This document shows, piece by piece, positions 11,502 through 24,831 of a stretch of DNA of 64,000 nt. Position numbers and translations under genes: made by a program. Origin of the DNA: Dioszegia crocea (taxonomy: Eukaryota > Basidiomycota > Tremellomycetes > Tremellales > Bulleribasidiaceae); NCBI GenBank assembly GCA_001600615.1, contig BCKK01000009.1:843213-907212 (forward strand). Direction: 5' to 3'. Position 1 is the stretch's first letter. Each line of letters starts with the position of its first letter. The notes below the pieces were generated by a model. The model ran no database searches and was not told the DNA's origin. It was given only the letters and a program-made list of their open reading frames with translations.

Positions 11502-14143
11502 TCAAAACTCACTCGTTCCACTCCTCCCCATACTATAAAACATACTAATCAACCTCGGCGGAGTCCAAGTTTTTTCCAACATCTTCTTTTCCTTCCCTTC
11601 TTTACCTTCTGCCTTGCCCTCCTTATCTTCTCGACCCACAGGAACCGCACGCGAAATCCGACTAGGCGCCGAACCCGATCCCGAACCGGCCTGAATCTCC
11701 CTCAACGGTGTCTGTTTCCGATTCACCAGTAGGTTCCTACCCGCAGGTGAAGAAAGTGCCGAAGGGATAAGAGTAGGTAGAGGTGGTAAATCCCCAGAAT
11801 CGATTAAGTTGATAGTTCGTAATTTGGGCGTAGAGCCTTCTCGGCGTAGCCTATTGGGGATTCGAGTTGGGGTTTGGATTCGGGATATAAGGGGTGTAGG
11901 AGTCTGGATTTGGGATATAGTAGGTGTAGGAGGGGGATCAATGATCATTTCGTCTGATGCTGATGTTGATATGAAGGGTAAAGTGGATGAATGTCGAGTA
12001 GAAGGAGGAGAGCTGTATCCTGACCCAGACACCTCGGACCGGTTTTTTCCAGTGCCATGCCCCACAGCCAAGGGTGAACCCTGATCATTGATTCGTTTCC
12101 TAGGTCGATCATTGGTAGATACCACACTAAGGATAGAAGCTGATCTCTCGAGTTGAAGATCCATCCCTAGTCTAGGAGTAGAGGGTATATCGGTGGAAGA
12201 GGGGATAGGTTTCCTCGTCAATCCACGCTTTGTCCCTCTTGTCGAATGTGAGGAATCCTTGTGACCTGAACTCTCCTTGTATTCTTGTCGATTCCGAGCG
12301 AGGCGATCTTCAGGTTCTGGGGTGGGCGATTGGATGTGTACCCTGCCCGAACCTGCGGGTATAGGGGCGGTTTTTCGGGGTTGACCAATTGCGTCACCGC
12401 GTTTAGGTGAGGTTGGGTTGGATTGGATAGGGGAGAAAGAAGGTGGGAGGTCGAGTGGGGAGAAGGAGGAAGATTCGGCTGGTGGAGTTGCGAGAGGGTT
12501 ATCGATGGTAGTTTGGGATTGTGAAGATTGTTGGCCTAATTCACGTAAGAGCTCGTCTCTTGCCGCCTGGATTGTAAGCTATCGATATATTGAAAGAGAT
12601 GACATAACTCACCCATCCTGCCCACTTCATCTGGTTTAGAAGCATGAATTGTTGTTGTGGTCCAACGACCATTCCAGGTCGTACAATCCGCATGAAGCCA
12701 ATCACTTCTTGTGCCGAGAAACCGTATTTGTAGATGAAGTAGGCTGACGTGTGAGCTTACCTTGGCTCGAACAAGAGCGAGCGACAACTCACCTCCAATC
12801 AACACCCCTGTTCTGCCTAATCCCGCTTTACAATGCACAGCCACTGCTCGTCCAGCCTGGATATACCGATCCGACATGTTGATGAATTCCCGAATGATGT
12901 CGTCTGAGGGGTTGGACCCATCATCAAAGTACATTTCCACATGATCCATCTCGGCATCTGTGAAATGTCGTTTGTCGTATCTAAAGATTAGCTAGAGTTC
13001 CAATGGACCACAAACAACAAAAAGCTGTAGCTCACAGTTCATCATTGAGCCTAACCACCAGTCCCACCTCCTGCTTCTTGAAAACATCAAGCACACTCTT
13101 GAAGGCGTAATTCCCGCTCAGTCTGGATTTACTGACTCCTCTGAATGTAGGTGTCGGCTGTTTCGCATCCAAAGCAGCTTGAATAGCCTTACGTCGAGAT
13201 TGCATAAGTTTTGCCCAGGTCGGTTCGATAGGTGAGGCAAAGGCAATAAAGGGACCAAGGATGTTTAAATCGCCATTCCTTCCTGGTCAGCTATGACCAC
13301 AACGAGGAAAAGGACACATCGGGAAAGAAGGAAACTTACTCCGGAGTTTCGTAGTGCTGATATTCAACCGCGTCGAAATGTGTCAAATCGAGTAACCCAT
13401 ATTCCATAGCTTTGTGTACACCATATAGGCAATCCTGTCGTCAGCTCCAGGCGACAAAGGGACATACCTGGATCGCGAGACCGTGGTCGAATTGACCATT
13501 CCCAGCATCTCGGAAGGACATGAGCTCAAATTCTGCTAGGGGCATAAAGCAGGCCCAGGGAGGTTCGTGTCGGACAATCAGCTAAAGGTTAGCTCTTGCG
13601 AAATTGATCCTGCGGCGAGCTTACAAAGTATAGCGCGACCATTAAAGCCATGTTGCTTTTGGTCTTTGGGTCCGAGCTGGTATATAGGCATATCGGCCGA
13701 GTTTTAGATTCCTTCGCCTGGATGTCAGCTGGGGAAAGAAATGTCGTCAGCCAACTTACGCTCATTTTATCGTGTAACGCCAGACAGGCAGTGTAGGTGA
13801 AGGCGAGATTGAGTGGTCCGTAATCCCGAGAGAAGGGACTGTAGGCCATTTGATCGTCCACTGTATGTCAGCTCTGATGGTAATATACTTCAGGTGAACA
13901 ACGCAATCGACCCGAGAACTTACACGAGAACAATTGGCACTCCCTCCTGGTGGTAGGATGGACATATTGACCCTTGAAATCCCGACTTGTACGTGTAGCC
14001 TCAGCAGGCGTCAGAGTGGTGAAGCAAAATCGATCACTGAAGACTGCGACGCGATGAGGAAATTCTTTTCCGGGTAGTGAGGATGATGAGTTGGCATGGG
14101 TGTTTCGGGTGGACATTGAAGATGTGAATGACTGACGAGTCAT
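11502..14143 (-). CDS. CDC14: CDC14-type dual-specificity protein phosphatase
   Basis: Cdc14 dephosphorylates CDK sites to drive mitotic exit and septation. The minus strand encodes, in several exons, MTRQSFTSSMS then HRVAVFSDRFCFTTLTP, YSPFSRDYGPLNLAFTY, and a catalytic exon with IREFINMSDRYIQAGRAVAV followed by HCKAGLGRTG (about 12810-12860). This is the C-x5-R active site of the Cdc14 class. The last long exon (12600-11502) is a Ser/Pro/Thr-rich disordered tail with several S/T-P sites, ending in GRSGTSEF. I start at 14141-14143; the frame is open further upstream to 14215, so an earlier Met is possible. Introns of about 50-70 bases separate at least seven exons. Confidence 0.92.
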
Positions 14144-14639
14144 CTGTGAATGGTGATGGGGTGGTCGGAAGAGGTGGGATGAGGAAAGAAATAGATCGAT
14201 GAGATTGGGGATCAAGGGTAAAGGAGGGTTGAGTGAAGTTCTACGCTAGGTCCAAACTTGAGCTTGAGGTGTCGCTTGGGCCTTTCATCAAGCGATAAGC
14301 AATCTGACGGGGTGGATTGAGGATGGATAGATGTTGAGAGGTGAAAGAAGCAGGATGATGAACCCCCACCCCTCTCTCACCCCACTCCCCCATGGCCATC
14401 TGCAGCCTCGAGGGGGAGGGGAGGGTGAGGGGTCTGAGGAAAGGGGTCGAGCCATGTAGAGTTTCAGAACACACACACAGGGGAAACGGGGGGCTTGGAC
14501 CTCATTACGGCATCGTCCATGCGTCATATTGCCAGACTTGAGGTATGAGTAATTCGATCACTGGGCGGAGAGGGTAAGAGTGATACATGTCATCCATACA
14601 TGGTCTACAATCTATAAACAATCAAACCAGAAAGTATCG
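14144..14639. other. CDC14 upstream region and 3' flank of the next gene
   Basis: This contains purine-rich runs near 14340-14480 and no supported gene. It presumably holds the CDC14 promoter. Confidence 0.4.
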
Positions 14640-16304
14640 CTACAAGTCAGAACACAAACTTTCACCCTCTGAGCTTTCCCCCTCGGAGCTATCTTGCTCC
14701 TCACTCCCATTTGACCTCGTCTCCTCTTGCCCAGCTGCCCACTTCCCACCCCCCGGTTTCCCAAAATGTATCACCTCGCCTCCACACGCCACATCCAGCC
14801 CATAATCATCCCTGACCGATAACTTCTGTACCAGCTTGTTGAATGTCCGCCTGAGTGGGTTACCGCTTTCTTTACCACCTCCGAGTCCTTCGGGTGATGG
14901 ATGGACACGCTCGCCTGTGATGGTAGACCATAGCCCTATTCGCCGATCGCTACCTGAAGCAAAGACGAATCGGGAGTCTGGCGTCAGGGCGAGATCGAGG
15001 TTGGCGTGATAGGTGTTGATGTGGTCTGGTAGGGTGTGCAAAGGAGATTTGCCAAATCGAGTGTCGTATATGAGTAACTATAATCAGCTTAGTCACAGCG
15101 TAAGACTCACCTCACTTCCCATGGCACTTGCGACTATACCAAACGGTACAGCCCCATCATCCAACTTCTTCACCCCTACGACCGCCTTTCCTCCAGGAAC
15201 ATTACAGATTGCAGTAGGCAATACCTCCGGCGTTCTCATATCGGCAAGTAGGACCGAACCATTTCTACCCCCAATGTAGAGGGTATTTGGGTTATTGCCG
15301 AATTCAATCGCAAGGGGATCAAAGGGGAGTTTACGCGTGTTGGTGTGGGGTACATCATAATTTAAGATGGTGGTGAGTGTGCGGGGTGAGGCTGGTGTTA
15401 GTGGAGTCAGACGGCGACGTACCTAGGACGCAAATCTCATCATAGGATGCCACAGAGTATATCTCGGTTTTTTCCAATGATGAAAGGTCGAATGTGGACA
15501 CGTCTAGATTGTCGAAATTATCATTGCCTCGTTGGAAGATGTGGACATGGGGACTGTCGCTGGTTGCGATGGCCCTGGGAGTCAGTCAATGTCGTTGACT
15601 GAGATATAATGATGAGGATACACACATTATAGTCATTCTAGCCACGTCGAAATGTAACCCCACGAGCTACTCCATCAGCTTGGTCAACTTTGTGCATTGG
15701 ACATACCGGATCACAGCATATCCCTAATTGATGTGTCGTCCCCTCATGATCCTGCATTATGACTTTACCTCCAGCAGTAGCAGCGACAAAGGTCCCTCCA
15801 GTGAAGTTCTGACATTAGCTTCTTTCACTCTCCAATCACAGCCTATTCACCTGTAATGTGCTTATATGATCTGAATGACAAACGCACGTCCCGCTAACAC
15901 CCTCGAATTCTAGCCCAGCCAGATGATCAGCATTGGATCTACACCAATCAGCTAACACACCCGCACTTCCAAACATGGATGAAGACCATAACTCACAGGC
16001 TCCCTCGATCTTGCACCCCATACCCACCCATCTCTCTCCGTCTGTATCCTCGCGCTGGCGCGACACCCACTCGCCGCCGCTTCATACTGATACTCTCCCC
16101 AACGAAGTTTGAGCTGGAGCTTTCGCCAGTACTAGTTGAACCATCAGGTGCGTCTCGCTCTGTGCGAAGGGGAGGCACCGGACGGGGCTTGGATGACCGG
16201 ATAGGCGCTGGTGTCGCTCGTGGACCGGCAGGAGTGGGGAAATATCGACCTCGGACTGGATCGTAGGTGTACCCTGGGAGTGTGCCTAGTGTGGCGGGCG
16301 GCAT
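14640..16304 (-). CDS. DCAF4/WDR21-type WD40 protein
   Basis: DCAF4-like proteins are WD40 substrate receptors that dock on DDB1-CUL4 ubiquitin ligases. The first exon (from 16304) reads MPPATLGTLPGYTYDPVRGR then YFPTPAG, which fits the P-G-[FY]-x-Y-D-x-x-x-x-R-Y-F motif at the start of this family. It continues through a basic Ser-rich stretch. Later exons contain short WD-type strands such as LALTPDSRFVFASGSDRRIG with LWS. The tail is acidic and Ser-rich (SSEGESSEGES). At least seven small exons are implied by frame changes with GTGAGT or GTAC-type donors. The start of the neighbouring DSS4 gene lies less than 200 bases away on the other strand. Family assignment is good; substrate role is inferred. 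Confidence 0.75.
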
Positions 16305-16481
16305 CTCAGGGATGAAGAGAGAGAGGGATCAAAGGTCAGTTGAGATAGGGACCTTTCATCTTTCGCCACCCTTCAGGCACGACCCATGGGCCATGCCCGT
16401 GCGTCAATCTTTGACCTTCGCTCCAATTGGCCTTCGCTTGGTCCATTTGCCCATTTGCCCATATCCCATAACCTAAACACC

Positions 16482-17241
16482 ATGTCCCAACCTTCCCAAG
16501 CAGACATCTACGCGGCCCTAGCGGCTCAATCTTCATTCCGGAAACCATCAGCCCCTACGGCGGCTTATACGGATTTTACAAATTCGTCAGATTTGATCAT
16601 TCCTGGATCAGGGCCCGGACCTTCAAGGGTTAATAAGACGAGAGTGTATTGTTCTAGAGAAGGGTGTGGGAGTTTGATTTTGCTTGAGGAGGCCGGTGAG
16701 GTGGTCGAGGTTGATGTAGATGTGGTAAGTAGGCTTCAGCTTGGGAATCTTGCTTGTGAATCGGTTGAGCTCGGTACTGGATTAGGTTTCTACTTCCTTG
16801 GCCAGGGCCTTGAAAGACAAGGCATCTGAAAGAAGAAAAGGGATTAGGGTGTTCTGTGTGGGATCGGGATCTGAATCGGGAGCATCTGAGTGAACAGCAT
16901 ATATTCAGATACACGATAAATGACTCTAAAGCTAACATTGACAGCTCCCCTACGACCCCGCATCCCCCTTCCCCAAACCCACCGCTCCCCATTCATACAT
17001 CTACCTCCCAACTCCATTCTCATTCGAAAATATCGGTTATTCGAGACCTGACAAAAATACGGCATTACCACCAGGCACACCGGGGATAGACTCAGTGAAG
17101 GGTGATGTCAAGGGGAAAGTTAAATGGTTGATTTGTGCAGAGTGTGATTTAGGACCTGTGGGTTGGGGGTTTGAAGGTGGGCAAGGGGGGTGGGTGGATA
17201 TGGCCAGAGTGAGATATACGGCTAAGGAGGGGAAGGTGTAG
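16482..17241 (+). CDS. DSS4: Mss4/DSS4-family Rab exchange-factor-like zinc protein
   Basis: Mss4/Dss4 proteins bind nucleotide-free Rab GTPases of the secretory pathway and act as weak exchange factors or chaperones. Two exons (16482-16724 and 16945-17241) join in frame through DVDV/LPYD. The first zinc half-site is VYCSREGCGSLIL. The second is KWLICAECDLGPVGW, the family's diagnostic C-x-x-C with GP-[IV]-G. Between them, FSFENIGYSR matches the conserved F-x-F-x-N-[IV]-G loop. The length of about 180 residues is somewhat longer than the yeast protein because of an N-terminal extension. The intron is 220 bases, long for this genome. Confidence 0.92.
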
Positions 17242-18116
17242 GTGAGGAGGGGATTAGATGGATCTTTGCGGAGAGGCAAAGGGCAAAGGCTGGTACAGGG
17301 CTGATTCGCGCTATTCTACTGATGGCTGGCTCAAGATTCTGATTGCTTCTGACCACTTGCACTAATGCTTCGTAAGGACTCAACGGAGCCTTGCAGCTTG
17401 CAGTCTACCTACTTAATGATAGCTCAAAGCCGTAATATAAGGAACGCTCCAAACGGCTGAAAGGTGAGCGGGCGACTCACGCGCTGCTCGTGCCAACAAG
17501 AAGGCGCCTCCCCGCTGATCCGTGTGCCGACTCTATCGCTTCGTATCCAGAACAGGGTCCATCGAATACATATACAGCCTGACTTTGAGCGCAAGCACAT
17601 ACAACTTTGAATGCACACAATCGAGCTTGTTCGCTTTCCAGTACCCGCCCTTTCGAACCTCTATTACTTTTAATGACGTATTTTGTGTCATTGACCCTCG
17701 GCATGATATCCCTATCATCACTGTTTATTACTCGAGGGATCAGTTGGTACCTCATACCCTGGGGATAGCTCAGAGACCCTAGGTATCGCTCGAAGGAATA
17801 GCTCGGATTCAGATCCTGAGCCTCGAATATCGGACCTGTAACTGTAAACTTGATATCACTGTCTCTGGGCTGCTCTGCAGTGCCTCTACATGTATGCAAT
17901 CACTGCCCTACGGGCGAGAAGTCAAACCTACAGCTGCAGACAGAGTCAGCACTGGAGCGAGAAAGCATCAGCCAAACAGGAACCGCCAAAGGACTTGACG
18001 TCATCGGTGATGCAGTTTACGTACAGCGCCTACTGCGCCAAACCTTGTCGCCTTCCCTACCCTACTACTTTTCCCTTTCCTCCTTGTCCCCCTTCCAATC
18101 ATACCTCCAGCCGCAA
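17242..18116. other. Long intergenic region, no gene seen
   Basis: About 875 bases lie between DSS4 and the SMP-C2 gene. Overlapping short frames occur on both strands around 17477-17900, but none has paralogues, splice continuity or recognisable motifs. A pyrimidine-rich tract at 18040-18110 directly precedes the next start, as in a promoter or leader. Confidence 0.5.
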
Positions 18117-21100
18117 TGTCAGACGGCATCAGAGATCTATCAGGAATCAACCTGGGCGCGCCCACCCCAATCAAGGGCGAAGTCGACGATAACCCTTCTT
18201 CATCGCCTCAATCGACTCAATTCCCTCCTCTTCCCGAAGCGCCCCCATCCAAAGTTTTCGGTACGGGTTATAATGAATATCACCCTGTGCCTACTGTTCA
18301 AGGATACAAGGATCAGCAGAAGGAGAATGAGAAGGCGGCGGATGAGTATGCGCGGATTGTAGCTCAGCGGCAGAAGGAGGCGGAGCAGCGTCAGGCTAGG
18401 CACAATGAGTCGACTTCTGCCCCTGCGCCTGCTAAAGTTGAAGAAGTTGGGGATGGGGATAAACAGAGTAATGAGTCAAAGATGAGGAATGATAATAAGA
18501 AGGAAGGGTCCGGAAAGAAACCAGTTACGGAGAAGGAGAGGATGATGGAGCAGATGAATTCGAATCAGGGTGAGTTGTGCAGTTGGGCTTGGCTGATGGT
18601 TAGAGAAACCTACGGATAGGTACAAGAAGGCAGACCATGGTGTGAGGCGAGTAAGGGATCCGATCACAGGAGGAGAAATCAAGGTCAAGGATGCAGAGCC
18701 GAAGGGTGAGTTAGGCTTCTTGAGTTTGGCTTTGGGTCTGGTCTTCGGCCTTGAGTCATGGCTTTAGCTCATCGCTGATATCCAGACTTCGACCCTACTG
18801 AAACCCGAAGCGTAGGCAGTAACATCCTATACCACCCTTTCCCCCCCGCACGACCCGCATCACTCGACATCCTACTCTCTAAACTCCGCTTCCTCCAATT
18901 TGGCGCGGCAGGTGGGCTGTTTGTCGTCTGGCTCACCGTTGCCTTCGGTTCGGGCATCTACAAATTCGTCTGGCGCTCCATCGTCTGCTCCGTTGTGGGG
19001 TTCGCACTCATGACGGGTATCTCCATCGTTGAGCGGGGGATTGAAAAGGAGGTTGAGCGGGTCAGGCAGGATTTAGGTCGGCAGCGTGGGGAGAGCTTCT
19101 CACCACCCTTCCCGGAGAGTGTTGAGTGGTTGAACGGCCTTGTTAAGTTGATATGGGGCTTGGTGGACCCGTGAGTTGTCTCTACAAAACGGATTGTGGC
19201 TTGAGGAATGAGGAGATGGGCAAAATCCGGAAAAATAAGATTTTGGGGTCAAATCTTCGACGAACATTCCTCATCCTGCTTCAACGATCAGTCTTCATGA
19301 TCTATGCTGACGTGACAGTGCCATGTTCATCCCTATCGCCGATATGGTGGAAGACATCCTCCAGCAGAGCTTGCCCGGCTTCGTCGACGCGGTCAGAATC
19401 ACCGATATCGGCCAAGGCACAAATCCCCTCCGCCTTACGTCTATCCGTGCTCTTCCGGACCAGCCAGGGGATGAGGGGTATCCTAAGACCTCCTGGATTG
19501 ATCAAGGTAATCCCGAGCTCGCCAAGTCAGGCGGCAAGGAAGCGGCCGAAGACCAGGCGGGCGATTACTACAACTTCGAAGTTGGGTTCGCGTACGCCGC
19601 CTTACCCGGCCAAGGCGCCCATCTCCGCGAAAAGAACATTCACCTCCTCATTGAGTTCTTCATTGGGATGTACGACTGGCTTCATATCCCCATTCCGATC
19701 TGGATCCAGGTCGAGGAGATCTATGGGATCGTGAGATTGAGGGTCCAGTTCATACCCGAAGCCCCCTACGTTCGCAACCTCACCTTCGCACTTGCCGGAG
19801 TCCCCGATGTGGAAGTTAGCGCCACTCCCATGTCTCGACATCTACCCAACGTCCTCGATCTCCCTTTCGTTAGCGGTCTCGTCAAGAGCGCGATTGCTGC
19901 GGGTACGGCCGAGCTCTCGGTGCCAAAGTCGATGACTATAAACCTACAGGAGATGTTATCAACTCAAGGGCTCGGGGATACCCGAGCCATCGGGCTGTTC
20001 TTCATCGTCATCCACTATTGCGAAGACCTCAGCGCGCAGGACAAAAATGGGAAATCCGATCCTTACATCGTTGCCGCTTATGCGAAGTTCGGGAAGCCGC
20101 TCTACAGCACCCGCATCATCATGTCTGACCTCAACCCGGTCTATGAAGAAAGCTGCGTCATCTTGTTAACTATGGATGAAGTGAAAGCGAAGGAAGATTT
20201 GAGTTTGATGTTGTGGGATTCCGACAAGCATACTGCCGAGTAAGTCTCTCATTCCCACCGATGTGGGAGACAGGTATAGTGGGCCTCTATACCCACAGCA
20301 ATTTATGGGACATTTGAGAGATCGGTACTGATAGAACAGTGACTTGATTGGACGGGTACAGGTGCCGGTCTCGGAGTTGATGGCGAAGCCTAATGAAATG
20401 ATCAGGAGGGAGGATAGCTTGATGGGATTCGAGGATGCCAACGATATGAGTGGTGAGTACATTTTCCATCGAGAGTGCGGGCGTTGTACAAAGGGTGGAC
20501 GATCATGGTGCCAGAGGAAAGAGAAGAGGGTACGAGAAGAGCGCAGGGTTGAGTGGAGGTTGAGTGAATGGTGAAACACCACGGGGTAGTGTGTGTGTCT
20601 GTGTTTCACAATTACTTCCGCATTCCTTGGGATCACTCCATATATCATTCCCTCTATACATTTCATATACCATTCCCTGTATACATTACTGATCACCTAC
20701 TTAGGCAAACTCGTATGGTCTATTGGATACTTCGAAAAGGCGCCCTTGGTCAAAGACCTCGAACGCGCACCTACAGTCGAGGAGAAGAAGGCCGAACCTG
20801 CTCCGTCCAAGACCGCCCCGGAGATGGAAATGCTACCGCACGACAAAGCACCCCAACCTGCAAAGTCGAACCTCCCTCCTCCTCCTCCCGATATCGAGAA
20901 GACTAAACCCGACCCACAGTGGCCTTCAGGTGTCCTCAGTATCATCCTCCACCAAGTCTCGAATCTCGAGCGTCAACAGCTTAAGGGGAAGTCTGGCGAG
21001 AGAGAGGGGGAGGCGGGGCAAGACACTGATGAGGCGAGTGAGCAGTCGGACAACCTGCCTAGTGGTTACGGTGAATTCATCCTTAACGATGAGTTGGTGT

Positions 21101-22430
21101 ATAAGACACGGGTCAAGCAGTGAGTCAAATTCGGACTTTTTGAGATTATATTCCGAGCCCGGGACATGCGCTGAGCTAGCAGATACACCACCAACCCCTA
21201 CTTCGAAGCCGGATGCGAGCACTTCATACGTGACTACGAGGATACCGTAGTCAGGGTTGTTATCCGGGACTCGAGGCTGCGTGAGGCGGACCCAATCCTG
21301 GGTATCGTGAGCGTCAGGCTCAGCGAGGTGTTTGCGGAGGCGAGCAGCGTAACTCAGGTCTATGCTATCACCGAAGGGGTCGGCTTCGGCAAGTGAGTCT
21401 TCCCATCTAAGCGTTCGCAACATATTCCCTTTGAAATACGCTGACATACAGGGCCAACATCAGCTTCGCCTTCCGAGGTGTCCAACTCACCCTCCCCAAG
21501 AACATGCGAGGCTGGGACACCGGAACGCTCGTCATCAACAATGTCTCCGCCGAGATCGACTCCTCTGCCGACTTTGACGCCGCGGCCGCACGTCTCCGCA
21601 TCGTCACTTCCAACTCTACCGAGCAAGTTCCGAAAAAGGAGGCGACTGTTTCTGGGAATACGGTATCTTGGGAAATCGATGAGTTCCGGATGCCCGTCTA
21701 CTCTCGATACCAGCACTCGTTGGTGTTTGAGATTGGAAAATCGGAAGGGTTACTCAACGCTGTCGGTATCAAAAATGTTCCTGGAGCTATCGCCGTTTTA
21801 TGGCTTCAGGATCTTTGCGACGATGTCCTAGCCGAAGTCAAGCTGCCCATTCTTACTGGTCCCAACCTCGATATCCTTAGACAACAGGTAATCAACGATA
21901 CAACGAAGAAGCATCATGAGTTTGAGGTTGTTGGGTTCTTGACGGTTCGATTGAAGTTGGACTCGGGCCTGGATGAATCGCACGAGGTGAGTTTGGACTT
22001 ATCTTCTACTATTGCTATGTTCAATGTTCATTCCTACCTTCTTGCTTCCCTTATCCTCGTACTATTGCTATGGATTGAGCTAATCATATAGGAACTCAAC
22101 CTTGAATCATCCCGACGACACGCTCTGGAGGCATACGATCATATCGAAGGCGAAGCCGAGACTGCTCGGAAGCAGGAGAAGTTCAAGGATGATGGCGTGA
22201 TTGATTCTGAAGAGCAGAAGGAGATCGATAAAGCGCACAAGAGGCAATTGAAGTCGAGAGGTAGGGGACCGATGCAGTATAAGGCGTACCGATCTTCGGT
22301 CTGGGCGCTGAAGGGGGTGAAGGACCGTCTTCCGGGCCAGAAGAAGACGCGCGAACGTGAGCGATGATTCCCATTACACACTATGGGACTGAGGCTGATC
22401 TTGCCAGCGAGTGTGCAGACTGAGGCTTGA
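18117..22430 (+). CDS. Mug190/tricalbin-type SMP-C2 membrane-contact protein
   Basis: Proteins of this type tether the ER to the plasma membrane and move lipids through an SMP domain. The start at 18117 gives a disordered, charged N-terminus with a coiled coil. Then come RVRDPITGGEIKVKDAE and two adjacent hydrophobic spans (FGAAGGLFVVWLTVAFGSGI and VVGFALMTGIS). The SMP region runs from WLNGLVKLIWGLVDP through LPGFVDAVRITDIGQG and IPIPIWIQVEEIYGIVRLRV. At least two C2 domains follow (QDKNGKSDPYIVAAYAKFGK, then a degenerate one after WPSGVLSIILHQVSNLE), plus later C2-like sequence. A final short exon after 22358 would end the protein SVQTEA at 22430; if that intron is not used the stop is at 22367. 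It resembles S. pombe Mug190 more than Tcb1-3 in its N-terminal layout. Confidence 0.85.
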
Positions 22431-22844
22431 GGCGGAAGAGAAGTAAGAGAAGGCAGAGGGAAAGGAGGGGGGAAATGCGAAGCGGCGATGTCCGGTTAAG
22501 ACCTTTTTGATGTACATACGTTCTATTGCTAGACCAATTGATGAAGGATTATACTTGACATGACCTTGAGAGAGGCTTCAGGTCCAGGAGAGGATGCTAG
22601 GGGAGATCATCGCCGTCTGGACTAAAAGGGTGTACGAGGTTGTTTGGAATATCAAATTCTTTCCGTTGGAACCGCTGCGAGTTTCAGGTCAAACTCTAAG
22701 TTCTCCTCATACCTCACCACTCTGCTTTGCACAACCAAATTACATATAGACATCTAACGCAGAGCAGAGTCAAGGTAGCTATAGTAGATAAGAGGATCAA
22801 CATCTAGTTCTAGATATAGTTTGATTGTCCATCTTCCCCTTTCT
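22431..22844. other. Intergenic region between convergent genes
   Basis: This is the 3' flank of the SMP-C2 gene and of ERG3. It is AT-richer, and no gene or repeat is seen. Confidence 0.5.
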
Positions 22845-24146
22845 TTACAGATCCTTCTTCCCCTTCTGCGGAATAACATTCCCCTCAGCATCCGCCAATC
22901 CCTTCGACTGCATGACTCTAATCGCCTCGTGGATGGGGTCGAGTGAGTCGACACAGTCACGGTGGGAGTTCCAGATACGATCAGCATACGTGAAGTATTG
23001 ACCGTAATTTGAACTGAAAGTGATGTGGTGAATCTGCGGTATTAGCAAGCAGCCTCAATAGCAGTAGAGGTTAGACAACTTACAGTGTGGTGGCCTGGAC
23101 TGTTTATTGCGTATTTCTCCAGCACGCTATCCTGGATCAGAGAGCTATCGTGTATGAAGACGGTCCATAGTTGGACGAGGACAAAGAGCGCGACGTAGAG
23201 GGTTTTGTGCATCGGGCAGATGAAGACGAAGATGTGGTAAGGGAGGGATTGAGCGAAGCCGTCGACGGGGTGGAAGGCTAGAGCGGCCCAAGGAGTGGGG
23301 ATGATCCATTTGTGGTGGGGCTAAGCGTCAGCAATGGTTCAGATATCAGGGCGACGGCTGGAAATTTCAAAGCAAGGAGGGACAGAACAACAGGGTTGAT
23401 GTGGTTCGGGGTAGATTTCAAGGCTGCAGCCAAGGATGAAAGTAGGCAAGAGGAGCAGTGACGAATGACCCAGACTGCGGACAGAAAGAACAAGCACGAA
23501 AGTAGGGGAGTGGGGAAAATGGGGGGATTTTTGGGTGAAAACCCAGATTTTAAGGAATGAGGAGTTCTCGACTTTGACTCACCTTGTGGATGTATTTGTA
23601 GATCCTGGGGTGATGCTCTAGGCGATGAACCCAGTAAATAGCTACGTCGTTAAAGACGAGATAGGCCAACGTCGAGAAAGCCATCCAAGCCCATCCATAC
23701 TCGGCGACATCGTCATAAAGAAGACTTTTATTCCTCACTTCGAGCAAGAAGATGGGAAGTGTCAGGAGATCGATGGCAGGCATTGCGATCATCGAGCTCT
23801 TGATCTCCATCCAAACCTGGCCCGGTATATAGCGAGGATGGAATTTCAAACGAGAATCGAAGGCATACCGATAAGATAGCCCAGAGAAAAAGAAATACAG
23901 AGCCGCCGCGCCTATCCATGCTATGAAGAACAAGGATATTGCTTGGCGTATCATAGAGTCGCGGGGGAGGGCAGAGATAGCCTTTGCTCCGGCCGGGAGA
24001 CCGTACGTTGTCGATGCGGCATAGGGGGTGGGGATTGTGGTAGAGTTTAGGTATTCGAGGGCGGAAGGGATGGAGGGGTAGGGTAGGAGCTTGGCGTAGA
24101 GGTCATCTAGGAGGTAGTGATCGGCGATGTTGAGTACGATATCCAT
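22845..24146 (-). CDS. ERG3: Sterol C-5 desaturase
   Basis: Erg3 introduces the C5-C6 double bond of ergosterol in the ER membrane, using a di-iron centre. Exons read leftward from 24146: MDIVLNIADHYLLDDLYAKL, then several membrane spans (AISLFFIAWIGAAALYFFFS, WAWMAFSTLAYLVFNDVAIY). The histidine boxes are WVHRLEHHPRIYKYIHK, PHHKWIIPTPWAALAFHPVD and HHTVHH. The first box is split by an intron of about 260 bases (about 23582-23322), longer than most here. The C-terminus ends GNVIPQKGKKDL, with lysines near the end as in ER-retained proteins. Fully conserved ligands argue for an active enzyme. Azole and polyene response in yeasts is known to depend on this step. Confidence 0.95.
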
Positions 24147-24831
24147 CGTGGCGATAGGGTATGTGAGGAAGGATAGGTAGGTGTGTTAGGTCGCGTGGAC
24201 GCGTAGGGTGTTGGGGATGTCGCGGGTTTGCGCTCGGGCGAAAATGAGGGTTGTTTGGACAGGTGTAAAAGGTAGGTCTAAAGCGTCTCGTTCGTGGCTT
24301 TCTGTAGAGATCGTGTATGTATCGAATGTAGATGTAAGTAAGGAGTGTAATGTATGTTGTTGAGGATGGCGCGATGGATGATTGCAATCCATGGTCGTCC
24401 CACTCAGGACCCTTTTTTAACATTTACGGCATTGTTTGGCACGTGGCGCGCCGATTCGGCCGAGTCCGCTGCTCGTTGGCAAAATGGGTGGCAAAGTTGT
24501 GGCAAAGACACAAATCATGACGATACATTGGTGCACGCTGATGATATGACAGCTGTCAGCCGGAACTTGCCCGAGGTGAGCTGTGGTGATGAACAGATCG
24601 AATGAAATTGACCTCTGAAGGGATTTCTAAGCTCTCACTCCCCCAGCCAAGGCATGATAAACTAAACAACCCCTTAAAACACACACCTTTGAAACGCCAC
24701 AGATACACACTCATCAGAATAAGCTCAGCGAAAAGGGGTCTGCTTCTTTCATCGAGAGGGGAGAATGGGGATCAAATTCGACTGGCAGCTTAATTGTACT
24801 CATCTCTCATCTCAGAATTGTCAAATCTAAG
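24147..24831. other. Divergent upstream region of ERG3 and the next gene
   Basis: About 685 bases lie between two divergent starts and presumably hold both promoters. Short open frames on either strand have no support. One ACGCGT occurs near 24201. Confidence 0.4.

Noticed and set aside
11025..11732. 235-residue plus-strand frame
   Set aside because: It is antisense to the Ser/Pro-rich CDC14 tail and runs through untranslated flank, with a low-complexity product.
17477..17899. Overlapping frames of 140, 86 and 62 residues
   Set aside because: No recognisable motif, paralogue or consistent splicing. They lie in a long intergenic region.
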